Shown: in pieces, positions 47,909 through 56,674 of the stretch | Position numbering within the stretch: the stretch's first letter is position 1 | How the letters are laid out: each line of letters starts with the position of its first letter | From: UBA4877 sp002399285 | Lineage (GTDB): Bacteria > Bacillota > Thermoanaerobacteria > Thermoanaerobacterales > UBA4877 | NCBI GenBank assembly: GCA_036771835.1 | Contig: DAIPGN010000001.1 | Span: 1 to 64,000 of the forward strand | Reading direction: 5' to 3' | Length of the DNA: 64,000 nt | Notes under the pieces: generated by a model | What the model was told of the DNA's origin: nothing | Databases searched by the model: none | What the model saw: only the letters and a program-made list of their open reading frames with translations | Translations under genes and position numbers: made by a program

Positions 47909-48814
47909 ATGTTTGATTTTATTGGAAAGAGAAACATATTTTTTGTATTGTCTTTGATAGTCATAGCCGCGGGACTTATCGCAACGGCGGTAAACGGCCT
48001 GCAGTTTGGCATAGACTTTACCGGGGGCACCATATTGCAGATAGATATAGGGAAAAGTTTCGATAACGGTGACATCTATGATATTTTGGATAAATACAAT
48101 TTGGCAAAAGATAGTTTCGTACAGCAGGCAGGCAGTGACGGCAAAGAGGTCATAATCAAAACGGCGGATATGCCGAGCGATACGAGACAGGGTATTATCA
48201 ATGATATAATGAAAAAATATGATTTGAAGGAAAAGGACGTATTGTCCGTGGAGAATGTTGGACCGACCATGGGGAGAGATTTGCGCAACAATGCCATATT
48301 GGCGGTTGCCGTAGCCTCCCTGGCCATGCTCGTATATATAGCCATAAGGTTCGAATACAAGTTTGGGGCGGCGGCTGTAATTGCGCTTATACATGATCTG
48401 CTTATCACCTATGCGGTATATGCGCTCTTTAGAATACCGATAAACAGCTCCTTCGTTGCCGCCATGCTCACCATACTCGGATATTCGATAAATGACACCA
48501 TAGTTATCTTTGACAGGATAAGGGAGAATATGAAGCTGAGCAGGAATAAAATGGGTCTGGAAGAGCTCATCAACACAAGCATTACGCAGACGATGACAAG
48601 GTCCATAAATACGGTACTGACCACCTTGGTTACGATAACCATACTGTACTTTGTCGGTCCAAGTTCCATCAAGGACTTTGCTCTCCCACTGATCGTGGGT
48701 ATCGCCAGCGGCGCCTATTCTTCTATCTTTATTGCTTCGCCGCTGTGGTATTTATGGAAGAGAAACGAGAAGGGCGTAAAATCCAAGACTAAATCCGGTC
48801 TCCGGACCACTTAA
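47909..48814 (+). CDS. secF: Protein translocase subunit SecF
   Basis: A 301-residue partner of SecD. It has an N-terminal helix (RNIFFVLSLIVIAAGLIATAV), the motif GLQFGIDFTGGTILQ, then a second domain and five helices with GYSINDTIVIFDRIRENMK and the conserved TRSINTVLTT. The C-terminal tail is basic (KGVKSKTKSGLRT). ATG 47909 has AGGGGGG upstream. The pair sits between SCIFF and stringent-response genes in the order common in Clostridia. Confidence 0.95.
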   Translation: MFDFIGKRNIFFVLSLIVIAAGLIATAVNGLQFGIDFTGGTILQIDIGKSFDNGDIYDILDKYNLAKDSFVQQAGSDGKEVIIKTADMPSDTRQGIINDIMKKYDLKEKDVLSVENVGPTMGRDLRNNAILAVAVASLAMLVYIAIRFEYKFGAAAVIALIHDLLITYAVYALFRIPINSSFVAAMLTILGYSINDTIVIFDRIRENMKLSRNKMGLEELINTSITQTMTRSINTVLTTLVTITILYFVGPSSIKDFALPLIVGIASGAYSSIFIASPLWYLWKRNEKGVKSKTKSGLRTT

Positions 48815-48835
48815 AGAAGGAAGGTGCAGACAGAC

Positions 48836-49147
48836 GTGTTGAGGGAAGCCTTATTGGCAGGTATGGGAGCTTTGTATATGACCAAAGATAAGGCAGAAGA
48901 GATATCGCAGGAGCTCATCAAAAGAGGAGAACTGGCTAAGGATGAAAAGAGCGACTTCATCACAAAACTCATGCATGAGATGGATAAACAGAGAGCCGAT
49001 ATGAAGGGGAGATTCAAGGAGGAATTCAATTCCATGGTGAAAGAGACCGATCTCATCACCAGGGATGAATATGATGAACTCTTGGTAAAGCTTGATGAAT
49101 TGGGTGTTAAAATATCAGATCTTGAAAATAAACTGAATAAAGATTGA
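48836..49147 (+). CDS. Coiled-coil (phasin-like) small protein
   Basis: A 103-residue protein, almost entirely helical and charged, with a leading LREALLAGMGALYMTKDKAEEI, a middle KSDFITKLMHEMDKQRADMKGRF and a heptad-like C-terminus (LLVKLDELGVKISDLENKLNK). This resembles phasin or polyhydroxyalkanoate-granule-associated helical proteins, and such a gene commonly precedes UbiB/AarF-type kinases. The start is uncertain: GTG 48836 is used; GTG 48824 lies inside the GAAGGAAGG site. The function is unknown. Confidence 0.65.
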   Translation: MLREALLAGMGALYMTKDKAEEISQELIKRGELAKDEKSDFITKLMHEMDKQRADMKGRFKEEFNSMVKETDLITRDEYDELLVKLDELGVKISDLENKLNKD

Positions 49148-49212
49148 GGCTTTAAAGGGGCGGCTATAATACGGATAAAAGTATTGTGCCCCCCTTTAAA
49201 ATTGGTGAGATT

Positions 49213-50865
49213 ATGGATATATTTAAAATACATGTTAATAAGAGGAATGTACATAGGCTTAATACTATTATCGATACCTTTGTCAAGTATGGGTTCTATG
49301 GGCTCGCCGACAGACTCACATATAGGATCGCTCCGAAAAACAGCGGCATCAAGAGGGATTCTTATGAGGTCAGGATAAGAAAGTGCTTTCAGGAGTTGGG
49401 GCCGACATTTATAAAGTTTGGTCAGCTCCTCAGCACGAGGACCGATATAATACCTGAAAAATTGGGCGAGGAGCTGTCACATCTGCAGGATGACACACAG
49501 CCCTTCAGCGGTTCGGAAGCCCGTGAAATATTTAAAAACGAGATAGGGTTATCGGTTGAAGACGTCTTTGCGGGCTTTGACGATACTCCCGTGGCTTCGG
49601 CATCCATAGGCCAGGCACATAGTGTGGTACTCAAAAACGGCAAAAATGCCATAGTCAAGATACAACGCCCAGGAATCGAGGATACGATATACAGCGATAT
49701 AGATATCATGCTTTCTATAGCCCGGTTTCTGGACGTATCGGAAAAGGCCGGGCCGATATCATACGCCGAAATAGTGGAAGAAATATCCAAAGCTATAAAA
49801 GGGGAGCTGGATTATAATCAGGAGGCCAGAAACTCTGAAAAGTTCGCCGAGTATTGCAAAGAAGACGACTCCGTTCATATTCCCGAGGTTTACTGGGATT
49901 ATACGGCCAGAAGAGTGCTGACCATGGAAAGGATAATGGGGATCCCCGTCAAGGACTTAGAGCGGTTAAAGAATGACGGCTATGATACGAAACAAATTGC
50001 GAAGTTGGGAGCGCACTCTTTCATGAAACAGGTCTTCATTTATGGGTATTTCCATGGAGATCCTCACCCATCCAATATCATGGTACTGCCTAACAATAAG
50101 ATCGCGTTTATAGATTTTGGCGTAGTCGGGAGATTGGATAAGAATCTGATGAAGTTTGTCAGAAAACTCTTCATATCCTTTGTGTATCAAGATGCCGACA
50201 TGGCATTGGACGGATTTGAAGAAATACGCGCTATTGACAGCAGCACGGACTATCATGGCTTTTCCAGGGAGTTGAATAAGATGTATGATAAACTATACGT
50301 AGGCTCCCTTAAGACTTTGGACATGGAAGTTGTACTGCGGGATTTTATGGACATAATATACAAATTCAGAGTGCATATGCCGCCCGACTTCACACTTTTG
50401 GTCAAGGCGCTCATAACCATAGAAGGCGTAGGCAGAGAACTTGATCCCGAATTCAATTTATCGGAGGCATCTTCACAGTTTTTTGAGGAAAATTTCATAG
50501 ATATATATGACTACAGGTCGCAGATAAAGGATAAAATCGGCGATATTAAGGATTCTATGGACAGCATGGTCAAAATACCGGTGTATATGTCCAAGGCTTT
50601 AAAGCGCTTTGAAAATAATGATCTGGACCTTAAGATACGGCTTATCGAGACGCAGAAGCTGCGGGATGATGTCAATTACGCCTTTAATAAACTATCTCTG
50701 AGCATTTTGGTCGCCGCCCTGTCGATCGCTTCGGCAATGTTCATGCAGGTCGATATAAAGCCGCATATTTTAGGTATGCCGTTCGCGGGCTTCGCGACAT
50801 TTTCCGTAACAGTCGTGTTGGGCTTATGGCTGCTGCTGAGCGTTATTTTTCACAAGCCCAAATAA
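49213..50865 (+). CDS. UbiB/ABC1/AarF-family atypical kinase
   Basis: A 550-residue protein of the ABC1/UbiB kinase-like family. It shows the ABC1 signature (GPTFIKFGQLLSTRTDIIPE), the Ala-rich nucleotide loop (PVASASIGQAHSVVL), the catalytic GDPHPSNIMVL and metal-binding IDFGVVGRLD. Two membrane helices lie at the C-terminus (LSLSILVAALSIASAMFM, VTVVLGLWLLLSVIF). In proteobacteria UbiB supports ubiquinone synthesis; in quinone-poor Clostridia the role is unknown. ATG 49213 has GGTGAG upstream, which excludes the longer GTG form. Confidence 0.85.
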   Translation: MDIFKIHVNKRNVHRLNTIIDTFVKYGFYGLADRLTYRIAPKNSGIKRDSYEVRIRKCFQELGPTFIKFGQLLSTRTDIIPEKLGEELSHLQDDTQPFSGSEAREIFKNEIGLSVEDVFAGFDDTPVASASIGQAHSVVLKNGKNAIVKIQRPGIEDTIYSDIDIMLSIARFLDVSEKAGPISYAEIVEEISKAIKGELDYNQEARNSEKFAEYCKEDDSVHIPEVYWDYTARRVLTMERIMGIPVKDLERLKNDGYDTKQIAKLGAHSFMKQVFIYGYFHGDPHPSNIMVLPNNKIAFIDFGVVGRLDKNLMKFVRKLFISFVYQDADMALDGFEEIRAIDSSTDYHGFSRELNKMYDKLYVGSLKTLDMEVVLRDFMDIIYKFRVHMPPDFTLLVKALITIEGVGRELDPEFNLSEASSQFFEENFIDIYDYRSQIKDKIGDIKDSMDSMVKIPVYMSKALKRFENNDLDLKIRLIETQKLRDDVNYAFNKLSLSILVAALSIASAMFMQVDIKPHILGMPFAGFATFSVTVVLGLWLLLSVIFHKPK

Positions 50866-51024
50866 GATGCTGCCAAATTTGTATAAAAGGGTGATCTTCC
50901 TATGAATGTAGGCACCTCAGTTGCTGCTGCTTTTACGTTTTGCCAAGTCTCTCTTCAGTGTTAAATTCGCTGCGTTTTCAGCAGATAAATCCGAATAAAA
51001 ACCATATAATCGCGATTAATGTTC

Positions 51025-51053
51025 TTGATATGCTTTCGTTAATAGACTATAAT
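51025..51053 (+). promoter_or_regulatory. apt promoter
   Basis: TTGATA (51025-51030), a 17-base spacer and a perfect TATAAT (51048-51053). It lies within the 50866-51098 gap, which shows no other supported feature; a 20-codon frame at about 50902 is not convincing. Confidence 0.75.
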
Positions 51054-51098
51054 TATTTAGTTAAGCTAGTAAAATTTATTATGGTAGGAGGGTTTGAC

Positions 51099-51626
51099 TT
51101 GGATCTGGCTGTCATTAAGTCCATGATAAGGATTAAGGAAGATTTTCCGCAGAAGGGCATAAGCTTTAAAGATATTACGCCTGTATTGCTTGATGCCAGG
51201 GCATTTAAGTATGTGACCAAGGAGTTGTGCGAAGACTTTTATGGCGACGATATAGACCTCGTGGTTGGACCTGAGGCAAGAGGTTTTATAGTGGGCTCTG
51301 CCGTTGCGTATGAGATGGGGACCGGCTTTGTGCCTGTGAGAAAACCGGGCAAACTGCCGGCAGACGTAGTGAAATATGAATATCAGCTGGAATATGGCAT
51401 GGATGCCTTGGAAATGCATAAGGATGCCATTAAGCCGGGGCAGAAGGTGATCATTGTGGATGATCTTCTTGCTACGGGAGGTACCGTATCGGCCACTGCG
51501 AACCTTGTGGAATCACTGGGCGGGATCGTAAAGGCGTTTGTCTTTATAATAGAACTGACGGACTTGAGCGGCAGAGAGCGTCTCAAGGACTATAAAGTAA
51601 AGAGCTTGATTGACTATCCGGTATAA
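51099..51626 (+). CDS. apt: Adenine phosphoribosyltransferase
   Basis: A 175-residue purine-salvage enzyme that makes AMP from adenine and PRPP. It has the N-terminal IKSMIRIKEDFPQKGISFKDITP, the substrate loop GPEARGFIVGSAVAYEMG, and the PRPP-binding VIIVDDLLATGGTVSA. The start is taken as TTG 51099, 6 bases after TAGGAGGG; ATG 51081 lies before the site and would add residues absent from typical Apt. It precedes relA, the order usual in Clostridia. Confidence 0.93.
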   Translation: MDLAVIKSMIRIKEDFPQKGISFKDITPVLLDARAFKYVTKELCEDFYGDDIDLVVGPEARGFIVGSAVAYEMGTGFVPVRKPGKLPADVVKYEYQLEYGMDALEMHKDAIKPGQKVIIVDDLLATGGTVSATANLVESLGGIVKAFVFIIELTDLSGRERLKDYKVKSLIDYPV

Positions 51627-51711
51627 TTATATTATAGTACTCCATAAGCAAACGGTGTGAATATAGCATAGACATGAACTTTTATTTTTAATATATAAAA
51701 AGGGTGGAAAT

Positions 51712-53922
51712 ATGTTAGATGACCTTTTGAACAAAGTTTTGGAATATAATAAAAACGCCGATATAGGATTGATAGAAAAGGCCTATAATTATGCCATGGA
51801 AAAACATGCCAGGCAAAAACGTTTTTCGGGTGAGCCATATATTATCCATCCTGCAGCCGTTGCCGAAATACTGGCAGATCTTCAAATGGACACTCCCACC
51901 ATTTGCGCCGGGCTGCTTCATGATGTTATTGAGGATACCGATGTGACCTATGATAAAATCAAGAGCGACTTCGGAGTCGAAATAGCCGATCTGGTCGACG
52001 GCGTTACAAAGCTGGGCAGGGTAGACAATGGGACGAAGGTGGACGAACCCGCAAAAAAGGACAATGGTGCGAAGGTCGAGGAGCAGGCTGAGAATATGCG
52101 CAAGATGCTTTTGGCTATGTCCAAGGACATAAGGGTTATTATGATAAAATTGGCGGACAGACTGCACAATATGCGTACTTTAAAGTATATACCCCCTGAT
52201 AAACAGCGTGAAAAAGCGCAGGAGACGCTGGATATCTATGCTCCTATAGCACATCGTCTGGGTATCTCCAAGATACAGTGGGAATTGGAGGACCTGTCCC
52301 TCAGATATTTGGACCCGGAGGGCTATTATGACCTTGTGGAGAAGGTAGCTAAAAAGAGGACACAGAGGGAAGAGTATATCAATGATATAATTGCGGAGCT
52401 GACGTTAAAATTGGACGAGGTCGGCATAAAGGCGTCCATTGACGGTCGCCCCAAGCACTTTTACAGTATATACCGAAAGATGAGAAAGCAGAATAAAAGT
52501 TTCGAACAGATATTTGATCTCACCGCCATAAGGGTAATTGTTGATACAATAAAGGACTGCTATGGCGTGCTCGGTATAGTCCACACAATGTGGAAGCCCA
52601 TCCCCGGTCGTTTTAAAGACTATATTGCCATGCCCAAGCCAAACATGTATCAATCTCTCCATACCACGCTCATCGGGCCGGAGGGGGAGACGTTTGAAGT
52701 ACAGATCAGGACATGGGAGATGCATAGGACGGCTGAGTACGGCATAGCCGCCCATTGGAAATACAAAGAAGGCAAGGGAAGCGATGACAGTTTCGATGAG
52801 AAGCTTTCCTGGCTGAGACAGCTGCTCGAGTGGCAGGGAGAATTAAAGGACGCGCGGGAATTTATGGAGACCCTTAAGGTCGATCTCTTCACCGATGAGG
52901 TTTATGTATTTACGCCGAAAGGCGAGGTGATAAATCTGCCCATAGGATCGACGCCCATCGACTTTGCATATAATATCCATACCGATATCGGGCACAAGTG
53001 TACCGGAGCTAAAGTAAACGGAAAACTTGTGCCGCTGGATTATAAACTCAACAATGGAGACATTGTATCGATAATCACTTCAACAAATATCGAAAAGGGT
53101 CCCAGCCGTGATTGGCTCAGCGTTGTCAAAAGTTCTCAGGCCAGAAATAAAATAAAGCAGTGGTTCAAAAGGGAAAGACGAGATGAGAACATCATACGGG
53201 GCAAGGAAATTTTGGAGCACGAGATGAACAGGCTGCGCCGGCCTAAGGATCTGCCAATGGACGATATAAGTGAAGAGGTGGCCAAAAAAGCCGGCATAAA
53301 GAGCGCGGATGACCTCTATGCCGCCCTGGGATACGGAGGCTTGACCACTTCTCAGATCATACCCCGTTTTCGCGAGATATATAGAGAGCGCAAGGAAACG
53401 TCAAAGGATACGGCCGAAGAGGCCAGACCGGAAACAAAACTCAAACCGAAAAGGGAAGATCGGGAAAGAGCGGCTAACGGCATAAGCGTGCCCGGCGTGG
53501 ACAATATCCTCATTAGAATAGCCAAGTGTTGCAGTCCGGTGCCCGGAGACGAGATCATAGGCTACATAACCAAGGGCAGGGGCGTGTCGGTACACAGACT
53601 GGATTGCCCCAATGTAAACAATTCCAGCGTGGATAAAAATAAGCTTATTGCGGTAAACTGGAGCAGCAGGGTATCGGAAGAATATCAGGCGGACATTCAA
53701 GTCTATGCCGCGGACAGGTATGGCCTTCTATCCGATATAACGGGCATACTTTCGGACAACAAGGTCCCCGTCAGGGCGGTAAATGCCAAAACGGGCAAGG
53801 ATAACCGTGCCGTTATAAATATGACCGTGGAAATAAATACAAAGGATGAATTGGAAAAAATTATGAACCGCTTGAAGGTTCTGGATGGGGTATTGGAAGT
53901 ATTCAGATTAAATGCGGTTTAA
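51712..53922 (+). CDS. relA: Bifunctional (p)ppGpp synthetase/hydrolase
   Basis: A 736-residue stringent-response enzyme. The HD hydrolase domain is intact (HPAAVAEILADLQ, GLLHDVIEDT, KLADRLHNMRTL). The synthetase domain has GRPKHFYSIYRKM, DLTAIRVIVDT and EVQIRTWEMHRTAEYGIAAHW. TGS (VYVFTPKGEVINLP) and ACT (C-terminal) domains follow. Inside the HD domain a charged insertion (DNGTKVDEPAKK then DNGAKVEEQAEN) contains a 12-codon tandem duplication, 52024-52095, where homologues have a shorter loop. ATG 51712 follows AAAGGGTGG. It should both make and degrade (p)ppGpp. Confidence 0.94.
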   Translation: MLDDLLNKVLEYNKNADIGLIEKAYNYAMEKHARQKRFSGEPYIIHPAAVAEILADLQMDTPTICAGLLHDVIEDTDVTYDKIKSDFGVEIADLVDGVTKLGRVDNGTKVDEPAKKDNGAKVEEQAENMRKMLLAMSKDIRVIMIKLADRLHNMRTLKYIPPDKQREKAQETLDIYAPIAHRLGISKIQWELEDLSLRYLDPEGYYDLVEKVAKKRTQREEYINDIIAELTLKLDEVGIKASIDGRPKHFYSIYRKMRKQNKSFEQIFDLTAIRVIVDTIKDCYGVLGIVHTMWKPIPGRFKDYIAMPKPNMYQSLHTTLIGPEGETFEVQIRTWEMHRTAEYGIAAHWKYKEGKGSDDSFDEKLSWLRQLLEWQGELKDAREFMETLKVDLFTDEVYVFTPKGEVINLPIGSTPIDFAYNIHTDIGHKCTGAKVNGKLVPLDYKLNNGDIVSIITSTNIEKGPSRDWLSVVKSSQARNKIKQWFKRERRDENIIRGKEILEHEMNRLRRPKDLPMDDISEEVAKKAGIKSADDLYAALGYGGLTTSQIIPRFREIYRERKETSKDTAEEARPETKLKPKREDRERAANGISVPGVDNILIRIAKCCSPVPGDEIIGYITKGRGVSVHRLDCPNVNNSSVDKNKLIAVNWSSRVSEEYQADIQVYAADRYGLLSDITGILSDNKVPVRAVNAKTGKDNRAVINMTVEINTKDELEKIMNRLKVLDGVLEVFRLNAV

Positions 53923-53933
53923 GGAGTGCAGAT

Positions 53934-54383
53934 ATGAGGATTGTAATACAGAGGGTTTCATCGGGCAGCGTAGAGGCCGGCGGCGATACCGTTGGAAAAA
54001 TTGGAAAAGGACTAGCCGTGCTTTTGGGAATAAAGGATGATGATACGCGGCAGGATGCCGATTATCTCATTGAAAAATTGATAAATTTACGGATATTTGA
54101 CGATGACGAAGGCAAGATGAATCTCTCCCTTAAGGATGTGAAAGGAGAGCTTTTGATCGTCTCTCAGTTCACTCTGTATGGCGACTGCAAGAAGGGTAGG
54201 AGGCCGAATTACATGAGAGCGGCATCGGCCGATATGGCAAGGGGTCTTTACGACTATTTTACAGACAAATGCATGGAATACGGCATAAAAGTGGAGACGG
54301 GAATATTTCAAGCCGAGATGCTTGTAAAGATCAATAACGACGGGCCGGTGACCATACTTATGGACAGCGAAAGGCAATTTTAG
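53934..54383 (+). CDS. dtd: D-aminoacyl-tRNA deacylase
   Basis: A 149-residue homodimeric enzyme that cleaves D-amino acids (and Gly) from mischarged tRNA. The active-site motifs SQFTLYGDCKKGRRP and the C-terminal NDGPVTILMDSE are present, and the N-terminus is RIVIQRVSSGSVEAGG. Length is standard. The gene follows relA by 11 bases and precedes a metallo-hydrolase gene by 13 bases, forming the relA-dtd-MBL string common in Firmicutes. Confidence 0.95.
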   Translation: MRIVIQRVSSGSVEAGGDTVGKIGKGLAVLLGIKDDDTRQDADYLIEKLINLRIFDDDEGKMNLSLKDVKGELLIVSQFTLYGDCKKGRRPNYMRAASADMARGLYDYFTDKCMEYGIKVETGIFQAEMLVKINNDGPVTILMDSERQF

Positions 54384-54396
54384 GAGGAGACTGCTG

Positions 54397-55020
54397 ATGA
54401 TATTCGACATGGTAACGGTAGGCAATATGATGACTAATTGTTATCTGGTTGCCGATGAGAACACAAATGAGGGAATTGTCATAGATCCGGGCGGCGAACC
54501 GGAAAAGATATTGGACATGGTAGGCCGGGCCGGCGTAAAGATAAAATACATTGTGCTCACTCATGGACATTATGATCACTGCGGCGCTCTTGAAGAGGTC
54601 AAAAGAAAGACCGGCTGCAATACGGTAGTGATGAACAGATTGGATGAAGCCATGCTGGAAGATCCCGGGTCCAATCTATCACTGCTGCTGGTCGGGCAGG
54701 AGGTATCGCAAAAGGCCGATAAGTATGTGGAAGGCGGCGACATTATCAGTATCGGCGGGATAGATATCACGATACGGAATACGCCGGGACATACCCCAGG
54801 CAGCATTTCCCTTATCTTTGACGGCAAATGCATCTGCGGAGACGCTTTGTTTGCCGGGTCCGTCGGCAGGACGGATTTTCCGGGAGGTTCACCCGATGCG
54901 CTAAAAAGTACGATCGACTCCGTCTTCAAAAAACTTCCGGACGAGATGGAGGTATGGCCCGGCCACGGTCCGTCTACCAACATAGGCAGAGAAAGACGCA
55001 GGAATCCATTTATGAAGTAG
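54397..55020 (+). CDS. Metallo-beta-lactamase-fold hydrolase (glyoxalase II-like)
   Basis: A 207-residue enzyme of the glyoxalase-II-like MBL group. The metal motif is intact: LTHGHYDHCGALEEV (HxHxDH). Further ligands lie in NTPGHTPGSISLIF and DALFAGSVGRTDFPGGS, and the C-terminal His in VWPGHGPSTNIG. The substrate is probably a small thioester or related ester, but it is unknown. ATG 54397 follows TAGGAGGA. This relA-dtd-linked MBL gene is usual in Clostridia and Bacilli. Confidence 0.88.
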   Translation: MIFDMVTVGNMMTNCYLVADENTNEGIVIDPGGEPEKILDMVGRAGVKIKYIVLTHGHYDHCGALEEVKRKTGCNTVVMNRLDEAMLEDPGSNLSLLLVGQEVSQKADKYVEGGDIISIGGIDITIRNTPGHTPGSISLIFDGKCICGDALFAGSVGRTDFPGGSPDALKSTIDSVFKKLPDEMEVWPGHGPSTNIGRERRRNPFMK

Positions 55021-55056
55021 ATTTTGCCCGATTTACCCGGTATATTTAAATTTTTA

Positions 55057-55085
55057 TTGACAAAGATAAAAATATTTATTATCAT
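55057..55085 (+). promoter_or_regulatory. Promoter of the hisS T-box leader
   Basis: TTGACA (55057-55062), a 17-base spacer, TATCAT (55080-55085). The transcript would begin near 55092, directly ahead of the T-box leader. Confidence 0.7.
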
Positions 55086-55099
55086 ATATAGTAATTTAA

Positions 55100-55338
55100 T
55101 CAAGGAAAAAACGAGGAACGGGAAGATTACGGATAATGGCCGACAGGGAGGAAGGATTGTGACTGAGAGTCCTTTCAGGAAAAACTTATTCGTGAGAGAC
55201 ACCCGGGAGTTTATAGGCTGAATTAAAGTAGGCCTATACGCATTTTGCGTTATTAAATAAAGTTGGGTACAACCAATCAGGGTGGCACCGCGGGTAACCC
55301 CCGTCCCTGGCGATTTAGCCGGGGACGGGGGTGTTTTT
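55100..55338 (+). ncRNA. T-box leader upstream of hisS
   Basis: The T-box core AGGGTGGCACCGCGG lies at 55279-55293. A terminator (ACCCCCGTCCC at 55297-55307 with GGGACGGGGGT at 55322-55332, then T residues to 55338) follows and competes with the antiterminator. Upstream sequence from about 55100 can form the long stem I region. Uncharged tRNA pairing at the UGGN bulge would stop termination. The specifier could not be firmly assigned; a CAC triplet (His) occurs at 55200-55202. It controls hisS and probably aspS. Confidence 0.92.
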
Positions 55339-55399
55339 ATACCCATGATAGCTTGTATTTTATATCATATATAACGAAGATGGCAGGGAGGGATTGCAA

Positions 55400-56674
55400 A
55401 TGTTGACAAAGGCTCCGAGGGGAACCAAGGATATTTTACCCCAGGATGTATACAAATGGAAGTACGTGGAAGAATTATTTGCCGAAATATGCGGGCGTTT
55501 CAATTATAAAGAGATCCGCACTCCCACCTTTGAGCATACGGAACTATTTGCAAGGGGAGTGGGAGAGACGACCGACATCGTGAACAAAGAGATGTATACG
55601 TTCGAGGATAAGGGAGGCAGAAGTATTACGCTGAAGCCGGAAGGCACCGCTCCGGTAGTCAGGGCTCTCATAGAGAACAATATCTATGCGCAGCAGCAGC
55701 CGTCTAAATTCTTTTATGCCATACCCGCCTTCCGGTATGAAAAGCCGCAGGCAGGCAGGCAGAGAGAGTTCCATCAGTTCGGGATCGAGGCTTTCGGAAG
55801 CGGCGATCCGGCTATGGATGCCGAGGTAATTGCACTGGCGGTAAGTTTTCTGGACGAATTGGGTATAACCGGACTCAAGCTGCATATCAACAGCGTAGGC
55901 TGTCCGGAATGCCGACAGACATATAATAAAGCCTTAAGAGAGTATCTGGAACCTAAACTTCCGTATCTGTGTTCCGACTGCAAAGTTAGATTTGAGAAGA
56001 ACCCTATGAGGGTTTTAGATTGCAAGGTGGACGGTTCGAAGCTATCCGATGCCCCGATCATGCTGGACTATCTCTGCGGCGGCTGCAGATCGCATTTTGA
56101 ACGTTTGCAGGAATACCTGAAGGTATTGGATATAGATTATGAGATAGATCCTAAAATAGTCAGGGGGCTGGATTATTACACCAAGACGGCCTTCGAGATC
56201 ATATCAATAAATGAGAATTCCCAGGGTACCGTATGCGGCGGCGGGAGATATGACGGACTTGTAAAGGAATGCGGCGGTCCGGACATGCCGGGCATTGGCT
56301 TTGGGCTGGGCATCGAAAGGCTGCTGAATTTGATGGAGGCGTATGATGCAAAAATACCCGACCCGCCTAAACTCGATGTCTACATTGCACCTGTGGGCGA
56401 AGACGGTAAGAAGGCCGCCCTGAGTATGCTGTATGCATTGAGGGACATCGGCATTTCAGCGGAATGCGACTACCTTGGCAGAAGTATCAAAGCCCAGATG
56501 AAGTATGCGGATAAGCTGGATGCCAAATATGTCATAGTCATCGGTGATGACGAGATAAGGAATAACATGGCGGAGGCAAAGAAAATGTCGGATGGGTCAA
56601 CCGTAAGCGTGACCCTTGACAAAAGTGGTATAAAATCTATAGAAGACATGTTGGGGGGAAGTCCAAATGACTGA
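55400..56674 (+). CDS. hisS: Histidyl-tRNA synthetase
   Basis: A 424-residue class II synthetase that charges tRNA-His. It shows motif 2 and 3 regions (RYEKPQAGRQREFHQFGIEAFG, GIGFGLGIERLL), the histidine-binding segments RGLDYYTKTAFEI and CGGGRYDGLV, and a C-terminal anticodon-binding domain. ATG 55400 has GGGAGGG upstream. Control by the T-box leader is expected. Its stop lies 7 bases inside the aspS start region, so the two synthetases are coupled. Confidence 0.96.
   Translation: MLTKAPRGTKDILPQDVYKWKYVEELFAEICGRFNYKEIRTPTFEHTELFARGVGETTDIVNKEMYTFEDKGGRSITLKPEGTAPVVRALIENNIYAQQQPSKFFYAIPAFRYEKPQAGRQREFHQFGIEAFGSGDPAMDAEVIALAVSFLDELGITGLKLHINSVGCPECRQTYNKALREYLEPKLPYLCSDCKVRFEKNPMRVLDCKVDGSKLSDAPIMLDYLCGGCRSHFERLQEYLKVLDIDYEIDPKIVRGLDYYTKTAFEIISINENSQGTVCGGGRYDGLVKECGGPDMPGIGFGLGIERLLNLMEAYDAKIPDPPKLDVYIAPVGEDGKKAALSMLYALRDIGISAECDYLGRSIKAQMKYADKLDAKYVIVIGDDEIRNNMAEAKKMSDGSTVSVTLDKSGIKSIEDMLGGSPND

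Noticed and set aside
54576..55346. 256-codon antisense frame across the MBL gene and T-box leader
   Set aside because: It crosses a structured RNA leader and a certain gene, so it is not coding.
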